Shown here piece after piece: positions 35,079 to 44,146 of a stretch of 64,000 nucleotides of DNA; the first letter of the stretch is position 1, and every line of letters starts with the position of its first letter. The stretch lies in NCBI RefSeq assembly GCF_008868125.1, contig NZ_WAAQ01000001.1:62001-126000 (forward strand). The letters run 5' to 3'. Made by a program: the position numbers and the translations under genes. The notes beneath the pieces were generated by a model. That model had not been told where the DNA came from, ran no database searches, and saw only the letters and a program-made list of their open reading frames with translations. This stretch comes from Microbacterium maritypicum (GTDB lineage Bacteria > Actinomycetota > Actinomycetes > Actinomycetales > Microbacteriaceae).

Positions 35079-36410
35079 ATGCAGCATTCGAAGAAGAAGG
35101 CAGCGGCCGTCATCGCCATCTCGGCGTTCGCGCTCGCAGGCTGCTCCGCCGGCGGCGGAGACAGCACCGGAGGCGGCGATGCCGCCGCTTCCTGCACCCC
35201 GGCCGACGGTGACGTCACCCTCGAGTTCACCTCCTGGATCCCCGGTATCGAAGACGTCGTGAAGATCTGGAACGATGCCAACCCCGAGATCCAGGTCGAT
35301 GTGCAGACCGGCCCCAACGGCAACGGCGGCACGTACCAGAACTTCTTCAACCAGATCAAGGCGGGCGACGCGCCCGACCTCGGGCAGATCGAGTACGACG
35401 CCCTGCCGAACTTCCTCGTGCAGGACGGCCTCGAAGACCTCAGTACCTGCGAAGACGTCGTCGCCGCCGAGGACCAGTTCGTCGACTGGGCCTGGGGGCA
35501 GGTGACGCTCGGCACCGACGGTGTGTACGGCGTTCCGCAGGACACCGGACCCATGGCGCTGTTCTACCGCGCCGACCTGTTCGAGCAGAACGGCATCGCG
35601 ATCCCCACCACCTGGGACGAGTACCGTGAGGCGGCCGTGAAGATCCGCGACCTGGGCGGCTACATCACCAACTTCTCGCAGTCGGACATCAACCAGTTCG
35701 CCGGATTCGCGTGGCAGGACGGCGCCCAGTGGTTCTCGAGCGACGACGAGGGCTGGACGGTCACGCTCGCCGACGACGCCACGACCACCGTGGCCGACTT
35801 CTGGCAGAGCATGCTCGACGACGACCTCGTCGCGACGGTGCCCGCCTGGACAGACGAGTGGAACAACGCCTACAACTCGGGCGAGGTCTGGACCTGGAAC
35901 TCCGCGGTCTGGGGTGCCAACTCGATTTCCAGCGGCGCCCCCGACACCGCAGGCTCGTGGGCCGTCGCTCCGCTCCCGCAGTGGAAGGCCGGCGGATCCG
36001 CGGCCGGAAACTGGGGTGGTTCCTCGACCGCCGTGCTCAAGGGCAGCGAACACCTCTACGAGGCGACCAAGTTCGCGCTGTGGCTCAACACGTCGGATGA
36101 GGCGCTGACCGCGCTCGCCGAGGCGGCCAACCTCTATCCCGCCACGACGGAGGGACTCGCACTGCCGGTGTTCAGCGAGGGCGTGGAGTTCTACGGCGGG
36201 CAGAAGATCTACGACGTCTTCGCCGATGCCGCCACCCAGGTCTCTCCCGACTTCGCGTGGGGTCCGACCATGACCCAGACCTACGCCGACGTCTCGGACG
36301 GCTTCAAGGCCGCGGTCTCGGGCAGCGGAACCCTGCTCGACGCGATCGAGAAGGGCCAGACGGCGACCGTCGACGCGCTCAAGGCGGCGTCGATCCCCGT
36401 CACGGAGTAA
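35079..36410 (+). CDS. Galactoside ABC importer, substrate-binding lipoprotein
   Basis: 443 residues; signal peptide with basic start (KKKAA) and lipobox LAGC near residue 21, followed by a Gly-rich linker. Family 1 solute-binding fold (VTLEFTSWIPGIEDVVKIW near 46). Unlike the alpha-glucoside operon, the binding protein comes after the permeases, set apart by a hairpin. GAAAGGATC precedes ATG 35079. The likely ligands, beta- or alpha-galactosides such as raffinose-type sugars, are inferred from the neighbouring enzymes. Confidence 0.87.
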   Translation: MQHSKKKAAAVIAISAFALAGCSAGGGDSTGGGDAAASCTPADGDVTLEFTSWIPGIEDVVKIWNDANPEIQVDVQTGPNGNGGTYQNFFNQIKAGDAPDLGQIEYDALPNFLVQDGLEDLSTCEDVVAAEDQFVDWAWGQVTLGTDGVYGVPQDTGPMALFYRADLFEQNGIAIPTTWDEYREAAVKIRDLGGYITNFSQSDINQFAGFAWQDGAQWFSSDDEGWTVTLADDATTTVADFWQSMLDDDLVATVPAWTDEWNNAYNSGEVWTWNSAVWGANSISSGAPDTAGSWAVAPLPQWKAGGSAAGNWGGSSTAVLKGSEHLYEATKFALWLNTSDEALTALAEAANLYPATTEGLALPVFSEGVEFYGGQKIYDVFADAATQVSPDFAWGPTMTQTYADVSDGFKAAVSGSGTLLDAIEKGQTATVDALKAASIPVTE

Positions 36411-36418
36411 TGCCTTTC

Positions 36419-36456
36419 GGAGGCCCGCCCGTATGCTCACGGGCGGGCCTCCCTTT
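36419..36456 (+). terminator. Rho-independent terminator after importer
   Basis: GGAGGCCCGCCCGT (36419-36432), loop ATGCTC, then ACGGGCGGGCCTCC (36439-36452) and CTTTT: a perfect 14-bp GC stem with a T-run. The GH36 gene begins just 16 bases later, so it is either read-through or has its own promoter. Confidence 0.85.
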
Positions 36457-36471
36457 TCGTCTGGAGCGGCA

Positions 36472-38595
36472 ATGAGCGAACTCGTCCATCTGACCTCCGG
36501 CGGCGTCAGCGTCGTCATCGACACGACCGGAGCGCGGCTGCTGCACTGGGGTGCGGCGCTCGACCCCGTCGACCTCGAGGCGCTCGCCGCGTCGTCGACC
36601 GGCGCCGTGAACTTCAGCTCGTTCGACGCTCCTCGGGCCTTCCCCCTGCTCGCCGTCGAGGCGGACGGCTGGTCGGGCGCACCGGCACTCGCCTGGCACC
36701 GGGCGGGGCTGCACAGCGCCCCGCTGCTGCGACCGACCGAGTGGGAGGCCTCGGCGACATCGCTGCGGGCGGAGTTCGCAGATGCCGAGGCCGAGGCCAC
36801 CGTCATGCTCGACCTCGCGCTGGACGTCGATGGCGTGCTCACCGCGCAGCTGTCGGTCACGAGCACAGCCGCCGATGACGCCCAGCCGCTGGACCTGCTG
36901 GCCACGCGCATCCTGCTGCCGATCCCCGCGCACGCGACGGAGGTGCTCGACCACACCGGGCGTTGGACGGGCGAGCGGCGCCCGCAGCGCGGCGCCCTGC
37001 GTCACGGTGCGCATCTGCGTCAGGTGCGCCGCGGTCGCGGTGGCCATGACGCCCCCTATCTGACCGCGGTCGGCACCGACGGATTCGGCTTCCGCCGTGG
37101 CGAGCTGTGGACGGCGCACGTCGCGTGGAGCGGCGACGTCGAGGTCGGCGTCGAGCGGCTTCCCGAGGGTGCCGGAGTGCACGGTGCGGTGCTCGGCGGG
37201 GGAGAGCTGCTGCTGCCGGGCGAGATCCGACTGGGGGCGGGGGAGACCTACGTCTCGCCGCGGGTGCACCTCACCTACGGGGAGAGCGGTCTGGATTCCG
37301 TCGCCGCACGGCTTCACCGGATGGTGCGCTCGTTCTCCGCGCACCCCACGACGCCGCGGCCACTGGTGCTCAACACGTGGGAGGCGGTCTACTTCGACCA
37401 CGACCCGACGCGTCTGCTCGCGCTCGCCGAAGCCGCGGCTTCGGTCGGTGTCGAGCGCTTCGTCCTGGACGACGGCTGGTTCCGCGGACGCCCCGACGAC
37501 AGGTCGGGGCTCGGGGACTGGTACATCGACGACGTCAAATGGCCGGAGGGTCTGCGCCCTCTCGCCGATCACGTGCACGGCCTCGGGATGCAGTTCGGCC
37601 TGTGGTTCGAACCCGAGATGGTGAACCCGGTGTCCGACCTCGCCACGCAGCATCCGGAGTGGGTGCTGCAGGCATCGCCCGATTCGTCCACCTGGCGGCA
37701 CCAGAAGGTGCTCGACCTCGCCAACCCCGCCGCCGCCGCTCACCTGCTCGAGCGCATCGACGGATTGGTCTCGGAGATCGGGGTCGACTTCATCAAGTGG
37801 GACCACAACCGCGATCTGCACGCCGCCGTCTCCCCGCACACCGGGCGCGCGTCCGTGCACGCGCAGACGGCCGCGTTCTACGCCCTGCTCGACGCGCTGC
37901 GCGAGAGGCATCCCTCCCTGGAGATCGAGTCCTGCGCGAGCGGCGGCGCCCGTGTCGACCTCGGGGTCCTGCGGCGCACACAGCGCGTGTGGGCCTCGGA
38001 TTCGAACGACCCTGTAGAGCGTCAGCGCATCCAGCGGTGGACCGGCACCCTCATCCCTCCCGAACTCGTGGGCTCGCACGTCGGGCCGTCGATCGCCGAG
38101 ACGACCCATCGGGCGGCTTCGCTGCCCTTCCGCATGACGACGGCGCTGTTCGGTCACGCCGGCATCGAGTGGGACATCACCCGCGCCGACGAGGGCGAGC
38201 GCGAGGCGCTGAGGCGCTGGGCGGCGCTCTACCGCGAGCTGCGCCCGCTGCTGCACTCGGGCGTCACTGTGCGCAGTGATGAGGTCGATGACCAGACGCT
38301 GCTGCACGGCGTGGTCGCCGCCGACGGCTCGCGCGCCGTCTACGCCTGGGTGCGCCTGGGCACATCCGTCGACGGCTTCACCCCGCGCACGCGGATCCCC
38401 GGTCTGCCGGCGGCGCAGCGCTATCGCCTGCGGATGCGGGAGGACCTCGGGAGGGTCGCGCGGCATCAGGTCGCCGACCCCGCGTGGACCGACGCCGGGG
38501 TGGAGGCATCCGGTGCCTTCTTCGAGACCGTCGGTGTGCCGCTGCCGCTGCTGGCTCCGGGGGCGGCTCTGCTGATCGAGGCCGTTCGAGCCTGA
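36472..38595 (+). CDS. GH36 alpha-galactosidase
   Basis: 707 residues, normal for bacterial GH36. An N-terminal beta-supersandwich (about 1-290) precedes the barrel. Nucleophile Asp 444 lies in IKWDHNR and acid/base Asp 510 in [15 protein letters not shown] near 330 is the usual substrate-site strand. It removes alpha-1,6 galactose from melibiose or raffinose-type sugars in the cytoplasm. GGAG precedes ATG 36472. It follows a strong terminator, so its expression may be lower than that of the importer. Confidence 0.9.
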   Translation: MSELVHLTSGGVSVVIDTTGARLLHWGAALDPVDLEALAASSTGAVNFSSFDAPRAFPLLAVEADGWSGAPALAWHRAGLHSAPLLRPTEWEASATSLRAEFADAEAEATVMLDLALDVDGVLTAQLSVTSTAADDAQPLDLLATRILLPIPAHATEVLDHTGRWTGERRPQRGALRHGAHLRQVRRGRGGHDAPYLTAVGTDGFGFRRGELWTAHVAWSGDVEVGVERLPEGAGVHGAVLGGGELLLPGEIRLGAGETYVSPRVHLTYGESGLDSVAARLHRMVRSFSAHPTTPRPLVLNTWEAVYFDHDPTRLLALAEAAASVGVERFVLDDGWFRGRPDDRSGLGDWYIDDVKWPEGLRPLADHVHGLGMQFGLWFEPEMVNPVSDLATQHPEWVLQASPDSSTWRHQKVLDLANPAAAAHLLERIDGLVSEIGVDFIKWDHNRDLHAAVSPHTGRASVHAQTAAFYALLDALRERHPSLEIESCASGGARVDLGVLRRTQRVWASDSNDPVERQRIQRWTGTLIPPELVGSHVGPSIAETTHRAASLPFRMTTALFGHAGIEWDITRADEGEREALRRWAALYRELRPLLHSGVTVRSDEVDDQTLLHGVVAADGSRAVYAWVRLGTSVDGFTPRTRIPGLPAAQRYRLRMREDLGRVARHQVADPAWTDAGVEASGAFFETVGVPLPLLAPGAALLIEAVRA

Positions 38596-38614
38596 ATCGC
38601 CGCCGTGCTAAACT
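38585..38614 (+). promoter_or_regulatory. Promoter of the L28-L33-S14 operon
   Basis: TTCGAG (38585-38590), an 18-base spacer and TAAACT (38609-38614) make a good vegetative promoter overlapping the end of the GH36 gene. The start should be near 38621. No Zur-like AT palindrome is present. Confidence 0.6.
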
Positions 38615-38620
38615 GACTCT

Positions 38621-38748
38621 TTGTCTGCGCACACTCCTGTGCGCAGTTCGCGTGCTTCCCCTTCTGCGGCCGAGAGATCGGCGAGGCGGGGTCGCGTGCA
38701 GACAAGGGATCTTGGGTGAGGCCGTCCGGCCTCACGGTATAGAAGGAG
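38621..38748 (+). promoter_or_regulatory. Structured 5' leader of rpmB with competing helices
   Basis: Four helices can be drawn. P1: TTGTCTGC (38621-38628) with GCAGACAA (38698-38705). P2: TGCGCACA (38626-38633) with TGTGCGCA (38638-38645), loop CTCC. P3: GCCGA-GAGA-TCGGC (38669-38682), a GNRA-type tetraloop. P4: GTGAGGCC-GTCC-GGCCTCAC (38716-38735), ending six bases before the AGAAGGAG ribosome site. P1 and P2 share three bases and cannot both form fully, the kind of choice seen in regulatory leaders. The ligand, perhaps a ribosomal protein, is unknown. Confidence 0.6.
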
Positions 38749-38756
38749 TCACCATC

Positions 38757-38993
38757 ATGGCAGCAGTGTGCCAGGTGACCGGAGCTGTTCCCGGCTTCGG
38801 TCACAACGTCTCGCACTCGCACCGCCGGACGAAGCGCCGCTTCGACCCGAACGTGCAGAAGAAGACTTATTTCGTTCCGTCGCTCGGTCGTAAGATCACG
38901 CTCAACGTGTCCGCCAAGGGCATCAAGGTGATCGACGTCCGTGGCATCGAGAACGTCGTCAAGGACCTCCAGGCGAAGGGTGTGAAGCTCTAA
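38757..38993 (+). CDS. rpmB: Ribosomal protein bL28, zinc-free form
   Basis: 78 residues, 50S subunit. The N-terminus [20 protein letters not shown] has one Cys only, so the Cys4 zinc site of the zinc-binding form is absent. With the zinc-free L33 and S14 that follow, this matches the C-minus set which in some actinobacteria is Zur-repressed. AGAAGGAG precedes ATG 38757. Its stop overlaps the L33 start (TAATG). Confidence 0.95.
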   Translation: MAAVCQVTGAVPGFGHNVSHSHRRTKRRFDPNVQKKTYFVPSLGRKITLNVSAKGIKVIDVRGIENVVKDLQAKGVKL

Positions 38994-39163
38994 TGGCCAA
39001 GAAGGCTCAGGACGTACGTCCGATCATCAAGCTGCGTTCGACGGCAGGTACGGGTTACACGTACGTGACGAAGAAGAACCGCCGCAACACCCCCGACCGC
39101 CTCGTGCTCAAGAAGTACGACCCGGTCATCCGTCAGCACGTCGAATTCCGAGAGGAGCGTTGA
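38993..39163 (+). CDS. rpmG: Ribosomal protein bL33, zinc-free form
   Basis: 56 residues, 50S subunit. [19 protein letters not shown] at the start and [12 protein letters not shown] in the second half are diagnostic. No Cys at all, so it does not bind zinc. The ATG uses the last A of the rpmB stop, giving tight coupling. GAGAGGAG near its end serves the next gene. Confidence 0.95.
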   Translation: MAKKAQDVRPIIKLRSTAGTGYTYVTKKNRRNTPDRLVLKKYDPVIRQHVEFREER

Positions 39164-39166
39164 TCA

Positions 39167-39472
39167 ATGGCTAAGAAGAGCAAGATCGCTCGCAACGAGC
39201 AGCGCAAGGTCATCGTCGAGCGTTACGCCGAGCGTCGCGCCGAGCTGAAGAAGACCCTGGTCGACCCGAACGCCACCGACGAGGCCCGCGAGGCCGCACG
39301 CGTCGGCCTGCAGAAGCTGCCGCGCAACGCGTCGCCGGCTCGCGTGCGTTCGCGCGACGTCATCGACGGCCGCCCCCGCGGTGTCCTCACGAAGTTCGGC
39401 ATCTCGCGTGTCCGCTTCCGTGACATGGCACACCGTGGCGAGCTGCCCGGCGTGACCAAGTCGAGCTGGTAA
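39167..39472 (+). CDS. rpsN: Ribosomal protein uS14, long zinc-free form
   Basis: 101 residues, 30S subunit. This is the long S14 type with the insertion near residues 30-55 and no CxxC pairs; it ends in [11 protein letters not shown] as usual. It replaces the short zinc-binding S14 when zinc is low, or is simply constitutive here, since the operon lacks a visible Zur box. The start lies three bases after the rpmG stop; a strong terminator follows. Confidence 0.95.
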   Translation: MAKKSKIARNEQRKVIVERYAERRAELKKTLVDPNATDEAREAARVGLQKLPRNASPARVRSRDVIDGRPRGVLTKFGISRVRFRDMAHRGELPGVTKSSW

Positions 39473-39489
39473 GTCTCAGCAGACAGTCG

Positions 39490-39525
39490 AAAGGGGCGAG
39501 GATCTTCGGATCCTCGCCCCTTTCG
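39490..39525 (+). terminator. Terminator with TTCG tetraloop after rpsN
   Basis: AAAGGGGCGAGGATC (39490-39504), TTCG, GATCCTCGCCCCTTT (39509-39523): a perfect 15-bp stem capped by a stable UUCG loop. The short T-run is within the stem foot. Confidence 0.9.
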
Positions 39526-39596
39526 CGTATCCGGGGGATGCGCAGCGCGCCGCGATACCGATACCCTCTCTGTGAACCGGGGGGTGGAGAGGAATC

Positions 39597-40433
39597 ATGA
39601 ACGACTGCATCCCCGCCTCCGGCCTTCTCGCCGAGTCCGGCGCCGACCCGCTGACGCTCGCGGGTCTTCTCGTCCTGGCCGTGCTGCTCATCGCCGGCGG
39701 CCTCGTGCTGACAGTCCGCGTCGGTGGGCGCGGGCGCCGCGGCCGTCTCGCCGGAGGAGCGCTGCTGCTCGCCCTCGCGGTGGCCGGCGGGGGCCTGATC
39801 GCCGCGCCCTCTTCGGCGACCGCGGCCGAGTCGTGCCCCGCGGTCCAGCCGCAGCCGCAGCCGCAGCCGGACCCGCAGCCCCAGCCGGGCGTCGATACGC
39901 GTCTCGACGTGTTCGGTGCGAGCGCCCAGGAGTGGGCGGGAACGCACGACCGTGTTCCGGAGACGGTCGGCCTGTACAACCCCGAGCAGGAGCGCGGCAC
40001 CGACACGATCCCGCTCGAGACGGCTCTCGCACAGTGCGACACCGACTACGTGCCTGGTCCTGTGCCGATGTGGCTGATCCTCGTCGACGCCGAGACCCGC
40101 GCCATCGCGTGGCGCACTCCGATCCGCAGCGCCGAGGCCGAGCCGCAGCAGTTCGTCGGCATCCCTCTCGGGACGTTCGACGTGTACCTGATCCCGGATG
40201 ACCGCGCGGTCGGCGACGTGCTGCCCGAGGATGCGAACATCGGCGTGAACTCGGCCCGCAGCTGGCAGCTGACGAACTGCGACGTCGAGTGGGAGGACAC
40301 GATCCTCACGGAGGGGGCGTTCACCACGGGCATCATCGGCTGGGTCTCGGCGTCGGTCGGCGAAGGCATCAGGGCGGAGGTCACCGCCGCGCATCCGGTG
40401 CTCGAGGTGCGTCTGCTCAGCAACCTGCCCTGA
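39597..40433 (+). CDS. Membrane-anchored or exported protein, unknown
   Basis: 278 residues. Two hydrophobic helices (about 18-40 and 50-75), the second ending in a cleavable-looking ATAAES site; then a Pro-Gln repeat (about 82-98) and a soluble domain with four Cys that could form disulphides outside. The domain is not one I recognise. GGAGAGGA stands before ATG 39597. It is alone between two terminators. One alternative reading is a surface protein with an N-terminal anchor and a Pro-rich wall spacer. Confidence 0.65.
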   Translation: MNDCIPASGLLAESGADPLTLAGLLVLAVLLIAGGLVLTVRVGGRGRRGRLAGGALLLALAVAGGGLIAAPSSATAAESCPAVQPQPQPQPDPQPQPGVDTRLDVFGASAQEWAGTHDRVPETVGLYNPEQERGTDTIPLETALAQCDTDYVPGPVPMWLILVDAETRAIAWRTPIRSAEAEPQQFVGIPLGTFDVYLIPDDRAVGDVLPEDANIGVNSARSWQLTNCDVEWEDTILTEGAFTTGIIGWVSASVGEGIRAEVTAAHPVLEVRLLSNLP

Positions 40434-40506
40434 CCTCCGGCACCGCCGCGGGCATCCGCGACCGCGCCGATCCGGCTTCCGGAGCGCGGATCCGCCCCCC
40501 GAATCT

Positions 40507-40529
40507 GTGACTGGAGTGACAAAAGTGAC
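40507..40529. repeat. Three GTGAC repeats at 9-bp spacing upstream of the HU gene
   Basis: GTGAC occurs at 40507, 40516 and 40525, exactly nine bases apart, in the 241-base region between the unknown membrane protein and the HU gene. A direct-repeat binding site is possible. Further on are two GAAATGA copies (40561, 40572). Confidence 0.45.
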
Positions 40530-40591
40530 GCGACACGCCCAGTAATTGCCCAAAACCCGCGAAATGACGCGGAAATGAGGGTGGTGGTTGG

Positions 40592-40674
40592 TACATTCAA
40601 GGCGGTCGCTAGACCAGGAGCATCCGCTCCGACACCCACAACGATGCGACGGAAACTCGTCGCTGGAGGATGAC
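40592..40674 (+). promoter_or_regulatory. Likely -10 and structured leader of the HU gene
   Basis: TACATT (40592-40597) is the best -10; the -35 is weak. The leader can form GGAGC-ATCC-GCTCC (40617-40630) and GCGACG paired with CGTCGC (about 40646-40663) just before the ribosome site GGAGGATG. Confidence 0.4.
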
Positions 40675-40962
40675 ATGGCTGACAAGTCCATCACCAAGAC
40701 CGAGCTCGTCGCGAGCATCGCAAGCGCCACGGGCCAGAGCCAGGCCACCGTCTCCGGTGTCCTCGACTCGCTGTTCGCCACGGTCTCCGACGCCGTTGCC
40801 AAGGGCAGCAAGGTCTCCATCCCGGGCTGGATCTCCTTCGAGCAGGTCGACACCGCTGCTCGCACGGGCCGCAACCCGCAGACCGGCGCCGAGATCAAGA
40901 TCCCGGCCGGCAAGCGCGTCAAGGTGACCGCTGGCTCCAAGCTCAAGGCTGCCGTCAAGTAA
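40675..40962 (+). CDS. HU-family nucleoid protein
   Basis: 95 residues, full-length HU without the Lys/Ala-rich tail found in mycobacterial HupB. KTELVASIASATGQSQATV and the DNA-gripping arm GRNPQTGAEIKIPAGK are diagnostic. It bends and compacts DNA as a dimer. CTGGAGGATGAC precedes ATG 40675. A strong terminator follows, fitting a highly expressed single gene. Confidence 0.93.
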   Translation: MADKSITKTELVASIASATGQSQATVSGVLDSLFATVSDAVAKGSKVSIPGWISFEQVDTAARTGRNPQTGAEIKIPAGKRVKVTAGSKLKAAVK

Positions 40963-40979
40963 TTCGACCGCACCTCTTC

Positions 40980-41016
40980 GCAGGCCGCTCCCGTTCCGAC
41001 GGGGGCGGCCTGCGTG
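40980..41016 (+). terminator. Terminator after HU gene
   Basis: GCAGGCCGCTCCCGT (40980-40994), TCCG, then ACGGGGGCGGCCTGC (40999-41013): a 15-bp stem with one G-T pair. Confidence 0.85.
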
Positions 41017-41038
41017 CTTTCTCACCGTCGGGCGCGCC

Positions 41039-41044
41039 TAGGCT
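41039..41044 (+). promoter_or_regulatory. -10 hexamer TAGGCT before the CopD-CtaG gene
   Basis: TAGGCT, GGAGGG, then GTG 41051. The six bases between could also read as a ribosome site, but the spacing fits a leaderless start. Confidence 0.5.
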
Positions 41045-41050
41045 GGAGGG

Positions 41051-43051
41051 GTGAGTTCCCGCAGCGAGTCGACGAGTCGGATTTCGGCGTATCGAGTCGC
41101 CGGCGTCATCATCCTCCTCATCGCCGCCCTGGTGGCGCTGGTGCTGGCGCTCCTCGTCGGCGGAGGCGCCAAGCCGCCGCTGCTGCAGGACCCCGGTCCC
41201 TTCGTGCTCTGGGGTACGCCGATCGCGAAGCTCGTCATGAACGTCTCGGGCGCGGTCATGCTCGGCGCGCTCGTGCTCGCGCTGTTCGGCCTGCGCGCGG
41301 GGGAGCGATCGTTCGACGCCGCTCTGAACATCGCCTCGGTCGGTGCGGCCGTGTTCACGGTCTCGGCCGGCCTCGCGGGGTTCCTCGCCTTCATGGCCGC
41401 GTTCAACCCCAAGCTCAGCATCGAGCGCGAGTTCGGCACGCAGCTCGGGCGCTTCCTGCTGGAGCTGCCGCTGGGGCAGTCCTGGCTCATAACCACCATC
41501 TTCGGCGCGATCATCACGGTGCTCGCGTTCGCGTGGCGTTCGTGGACGCCCACCCTCATCACGGCGCTGCTCGCCGCGGTCTCCTTCCTCCCGCTCGCGA
41601 CGCAGGGGCATGCCGGCGACCTCGCCGGGCACAACATGGCGGTCAACTCGATCCTGCTGCACACCATCGGCGCCGCCGTCTGGCTCGGTGGGCTCCTGCT
41701 GCTGGTGCTGCTGCGCGGGCGCGCCGACATCGATACCCCGCGGCTCGTCGCACGCTACTCGTCCCTCGCGATCGCCGCCTTCGCCGTGGTCGCGTTCTCC
41801 GGGGTCACCCGGTCGATCGTGGCCGTCGGAGGCTGGGACGCCCTGTGGGCGACGCCCTACGGCTGGATCGTGCTCGCCAAGGTCGTGCTGCTGGGAGGCA
41901 TGGGACTGCTGGGCGCCTGGTATCGCGCACGTCTGATCCCCCGGCTCGCAGGTCAGCGGACGGCCGGCTGGTTCTGGCTCCTCGTGCTGTGCGAGGTCGC
42001 GCTGATGGGCCTCGCCTCGGGAGCGGCCGCCGCGCTCGCGCGCACACCTCCGCCCACCGGCGAGGTCGCCGCCTTCGCCCAGACGCCCGCGCAGATCCTC
42101 ACCGGCGCGACGCTGCCTCCGGAGCTGACGCTCGAGCGCTGGTTCACGGCCTGGGACTTCGACGTGCTCTGGCTCGTCGCCGCAGGCTTCGGCCTCTTCC
42201 TGTACCTCGCCGGCGTGCGGCGCCTGCACCTGCGCGGCGACCGCTGGCCGATCCACCGCACCGTGTTCTGGGTGCTCGGCATGCTGATGCTCGTCTGGGT
42301 GACGAGCGGCCCGCTCAACGCGTACCAGGAGTACCTGTTCAGCATCCACATGATGGGCCACATGATGCTGTCGATGGCCATCCCGCTGCTGCTGGTCTCC
42401 GGCGCCCCCATCACGCTCGCTCTGCGTGCGATCCACAAGCGCGACGACGGCACCCGCGGTGGTCGCGAGTGGATCATGTGGGCCGTGCACTCGCCGTTCT
42501 CCCGCGTGGTGACCCATCCGTTCGTCGCAGCGGCGATCTTCATCCTGTCGCTGTGGGCCTTCTACTTCACCGACCTGGTTCGCTGGTCGATGTACGAGCA
42601 CCTCGGTCACGAGTGGATGGTCATCCACTTCCTGATCTCGGGCTACCTGTTCGTGATGAGCCTGATCGGCGCCGACCCTGTGCCGTACCGTCTGCCCTAC
42701 CCCGGTCGCCTGATCACCCTGATCGCCGTCATGGCGATGCACGCCTTCTTCGGCATCGCGATCATGATGCAGGAAGGGCTGATGGTCGCCGACTGGTTCG
42801 GGTCGATGGGCCGCGACTGGGGTGTGGACCCGCTGCAGGACCAGTACGTCGGTGGCGGCATCGCCTGGTCGATCGGCGAGATCCCGACGCTGATCCTCGC
42901 GATCACGGTCGCGATCCAGTGGAGCCGCAGCGACACCAAGCTGCAGCGCCGCGCAGACCGGCACGCCGACCGCACGGGAGACGCCGAGCTCGAGGAGTAC
43001 AACGCCAAGCTCGCCGCCCTCGCGGAGCGCGACCAGCGCGAAAGCCGCTGA
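41051..43051 (+). CDS. CopD-CtaG fusion, copper transfer to cytochrome oxidase
   Basis: 666 residues with about 15 membrane helices. The N-terminal half (to about 340) is a CopD-type copper-resistance domain. The C-terminal half (about 370-625) is a caa3-oxidase assembly CtaG domain with metal-ligand motifs HMMGHMMLSMAIP and MYEHLGHEWMVIHF. The fusion is common in actinobacteria and points to copper delivery to the terminal oxidase. The charged tail (KLQRRADRHADR) is cytoplasmic. It converges on the next gene. Confidence 0.85.
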   Translation: MSSRSESTSRISAYRVAGVIILLIAALVALVLALLVGGGAKPPLLQDPGPFVLWGTPIAKLVMNVSGAVMLGALVLALFGLRAGERSFDAALNIASVGAAVFTVSAGLAGFLAFMAAFNPKLSIEREFGTQLGRFLLELPLGQSWLITTIFGAIITVLAFAWRSWTPTLITALLAAVSFLPLATQGHAGDLAGHNMAVNSILLHTIGAAVWLGGLLLLVLLRGRADIDTPRLVARYSSLAIAAFAVVAFSGVTRSIVAVGGWDALWATPYGWIVLAKVVLLGGMGLLGAWYRARLIPRLAGQRTAGWFWLLVLCEVALMGLASGAAAALARTPPPTGEVAAFAQTPAQILTGATLPPELTLERWFTAWDFDVLWLVAAGFGLFLYLAGVRRLHLRGDRWPIHRTVFWVLGMLMLVWVTSGPLNAYQEYLFSIHMMGHMMLSMAIPLLLVSGAPITLALRAIHKRDDGTRGGREWIMWAVHSPFSRVVTHPFVAAAIFILSLWAFYFTDLVRWSMYEHLGHEWMVIHFLISGYLFVMSLIGADPVPYRLPYPGRLITLIAVMAMHAFFGIAIMMQEGLMVADWFGSMGRDWGVDPLQDQYVGGGIAWSIGEIPTLILAITVAIQWSRSDTKLQRRADRHADRTGDAELEEYNAKLAALAERDQRESR

Positions 43052-43069
43052 GGCCGACGCTCGACCCGG

Positions 43070-44140
43070 TCAGTCGACGGCGGGGTCGCCGGGGGAGCCG
43101 ATCCTGATCGACGCGGATCCGTCGGGCAGGATCGCGATCGTCCCGGTGAGCTGGAAGGGCACGTCCTCCGCCAACGGCTGGGTCTTGCCGTCGAACAGCG
43201 AGCGGATGTCGACCTCGACGTGGGCGACCGCGTCCGTCGTCGGGATCTGCCACTGCCCGCCGTCGGGGGTGACCGTGACCTGGGGCTGCGCCGCGATCGA
43301 CCACTTCGGCGCGGAGGCGAGTCGGTTCGTGACGCGCAGGCCGAACGGGCAGGCCGTCGGCTGGAGCACCTCCTGCGTCGTGCACTCCGTGAGGAAGGCC
43401 TCGACCCTTTCCTGAACCACGTCGACGAATTCGTCGGTCGGCTCGGTCTGCACATCGAGCGGTGTGACGGCCAGGGGAGTGTCGGCGAGGACCCCGTGGC
43501 CCGAGGCGGTCGAGATCGCGGTGTCCACCGTCACCGCGTACAGGCCCGGCGTGAACACGAGCAGCGGCAGCGGGTCGAGCGCGACCGCATCGACGCCGTC
43601 GATCGACACCTGGCGCCGGTCGACCTCGAACCCGTTCACCGCGAACTGGTCGGCGCCGCGCACCGTCAGATCCACGACAGCCAGGGGGCTGGTGGTGAAG
43701 CGCCAGTTGGGGGTGACGCCCGCCCAACCGTCCTGCTCGACCAGGAAGGTGCTGGTGCCGGCGTGTCCGCTCGCCTGGTAGCTGACGGTGACGGCCGTGC
43801 CGCCCTCTGCCGGCTTCTCCGAGGTGATCGTCACGTCGGTCAGCGGGGCGAGTGCGGCGCGGCGGAGCATCGCCTCGGACGCTCCGGGATCGATCCCGGC
43901 GGCGTCGAGCGTCTCGCGGTCGATCGCGACGCCCGGTACGCGCAGCGCATCGGCGGCGCGACCGGAGGAGAGCAGGTCGAGGTAGCGGACGACGAACGCG
44001 GACGGGCCGTAGAACTGCTGGTACAGCGTGACGCCGCCCGCTCCCAGAGCCGCGATGAGCAGCAGGCCGACGACGGCGAGCATCGCCAGATCGACCCCCA
44101 GGCGCGCACGCCGGGGCGCGCTCGCACGTGCCCGGTCCAT
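43070..44140 (-). CDS. Single-TM exported protein, unknown
   Basis: 356 residues: basic N-terminus, one membrane helix (about 16-40), then an extracellular beta-rich region with an NTF2-like first part (GPSAFVVRYLDLLSSGRAADAL near 44) and repeats of Ig-like strands. Two Cys (in LTECTTQ and TACPFG) may form a disulphide. No enzyme motif. The ATG follows TAGACT by six bases (44152-44147), so the transcript is likely leaderless. Confidence 0.65.
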   Translation of the reverse strand: MDRARASAPRRARLGVDLAMLAVVGLLLIAALGAGGVTLYQQFYGPSAFVVRYLDLLSSGRAADALRVPGVAIDRETLDAAGIDPGASEAMLRRAALAPLTDVTITSEKPAEGGTAVTVSYQASGHAGTSTFLVEQDGWAGVTPNWRFTTSPLAVVDLTVRGADQFAVNGFEVDRRQVSIDGVDAVALDPLPLLVFTPGLYAVTVDTAISTASGHGVLADTPLAVTPLDVQTEPTDEFVDVVQERVEAFLTECTTQEVLQPTACPFGLRVTNRLASAPKWSIAAQPQVTVTPDGGQWQIPTTDAVAHVEVDIRSLFDGKTQPLAEDVPFQLTGTIAILPDGSASIRIGSPGDPAVD

Positions 44141-44146
44141 GGCGTC

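Noticed and set aside
33768-36956. 1,062-codon open frame on the minus strand
   Set aside because: Antisense to well-supported importer and glycosidase genes; low-complexity composition; no domain.
40955-42964. 669-codon open frame opposite CopD-CtaG
   Set aside because: Shadow frame (Gln/Asp/His/Arg-rich) of a clear membrane protein gene.
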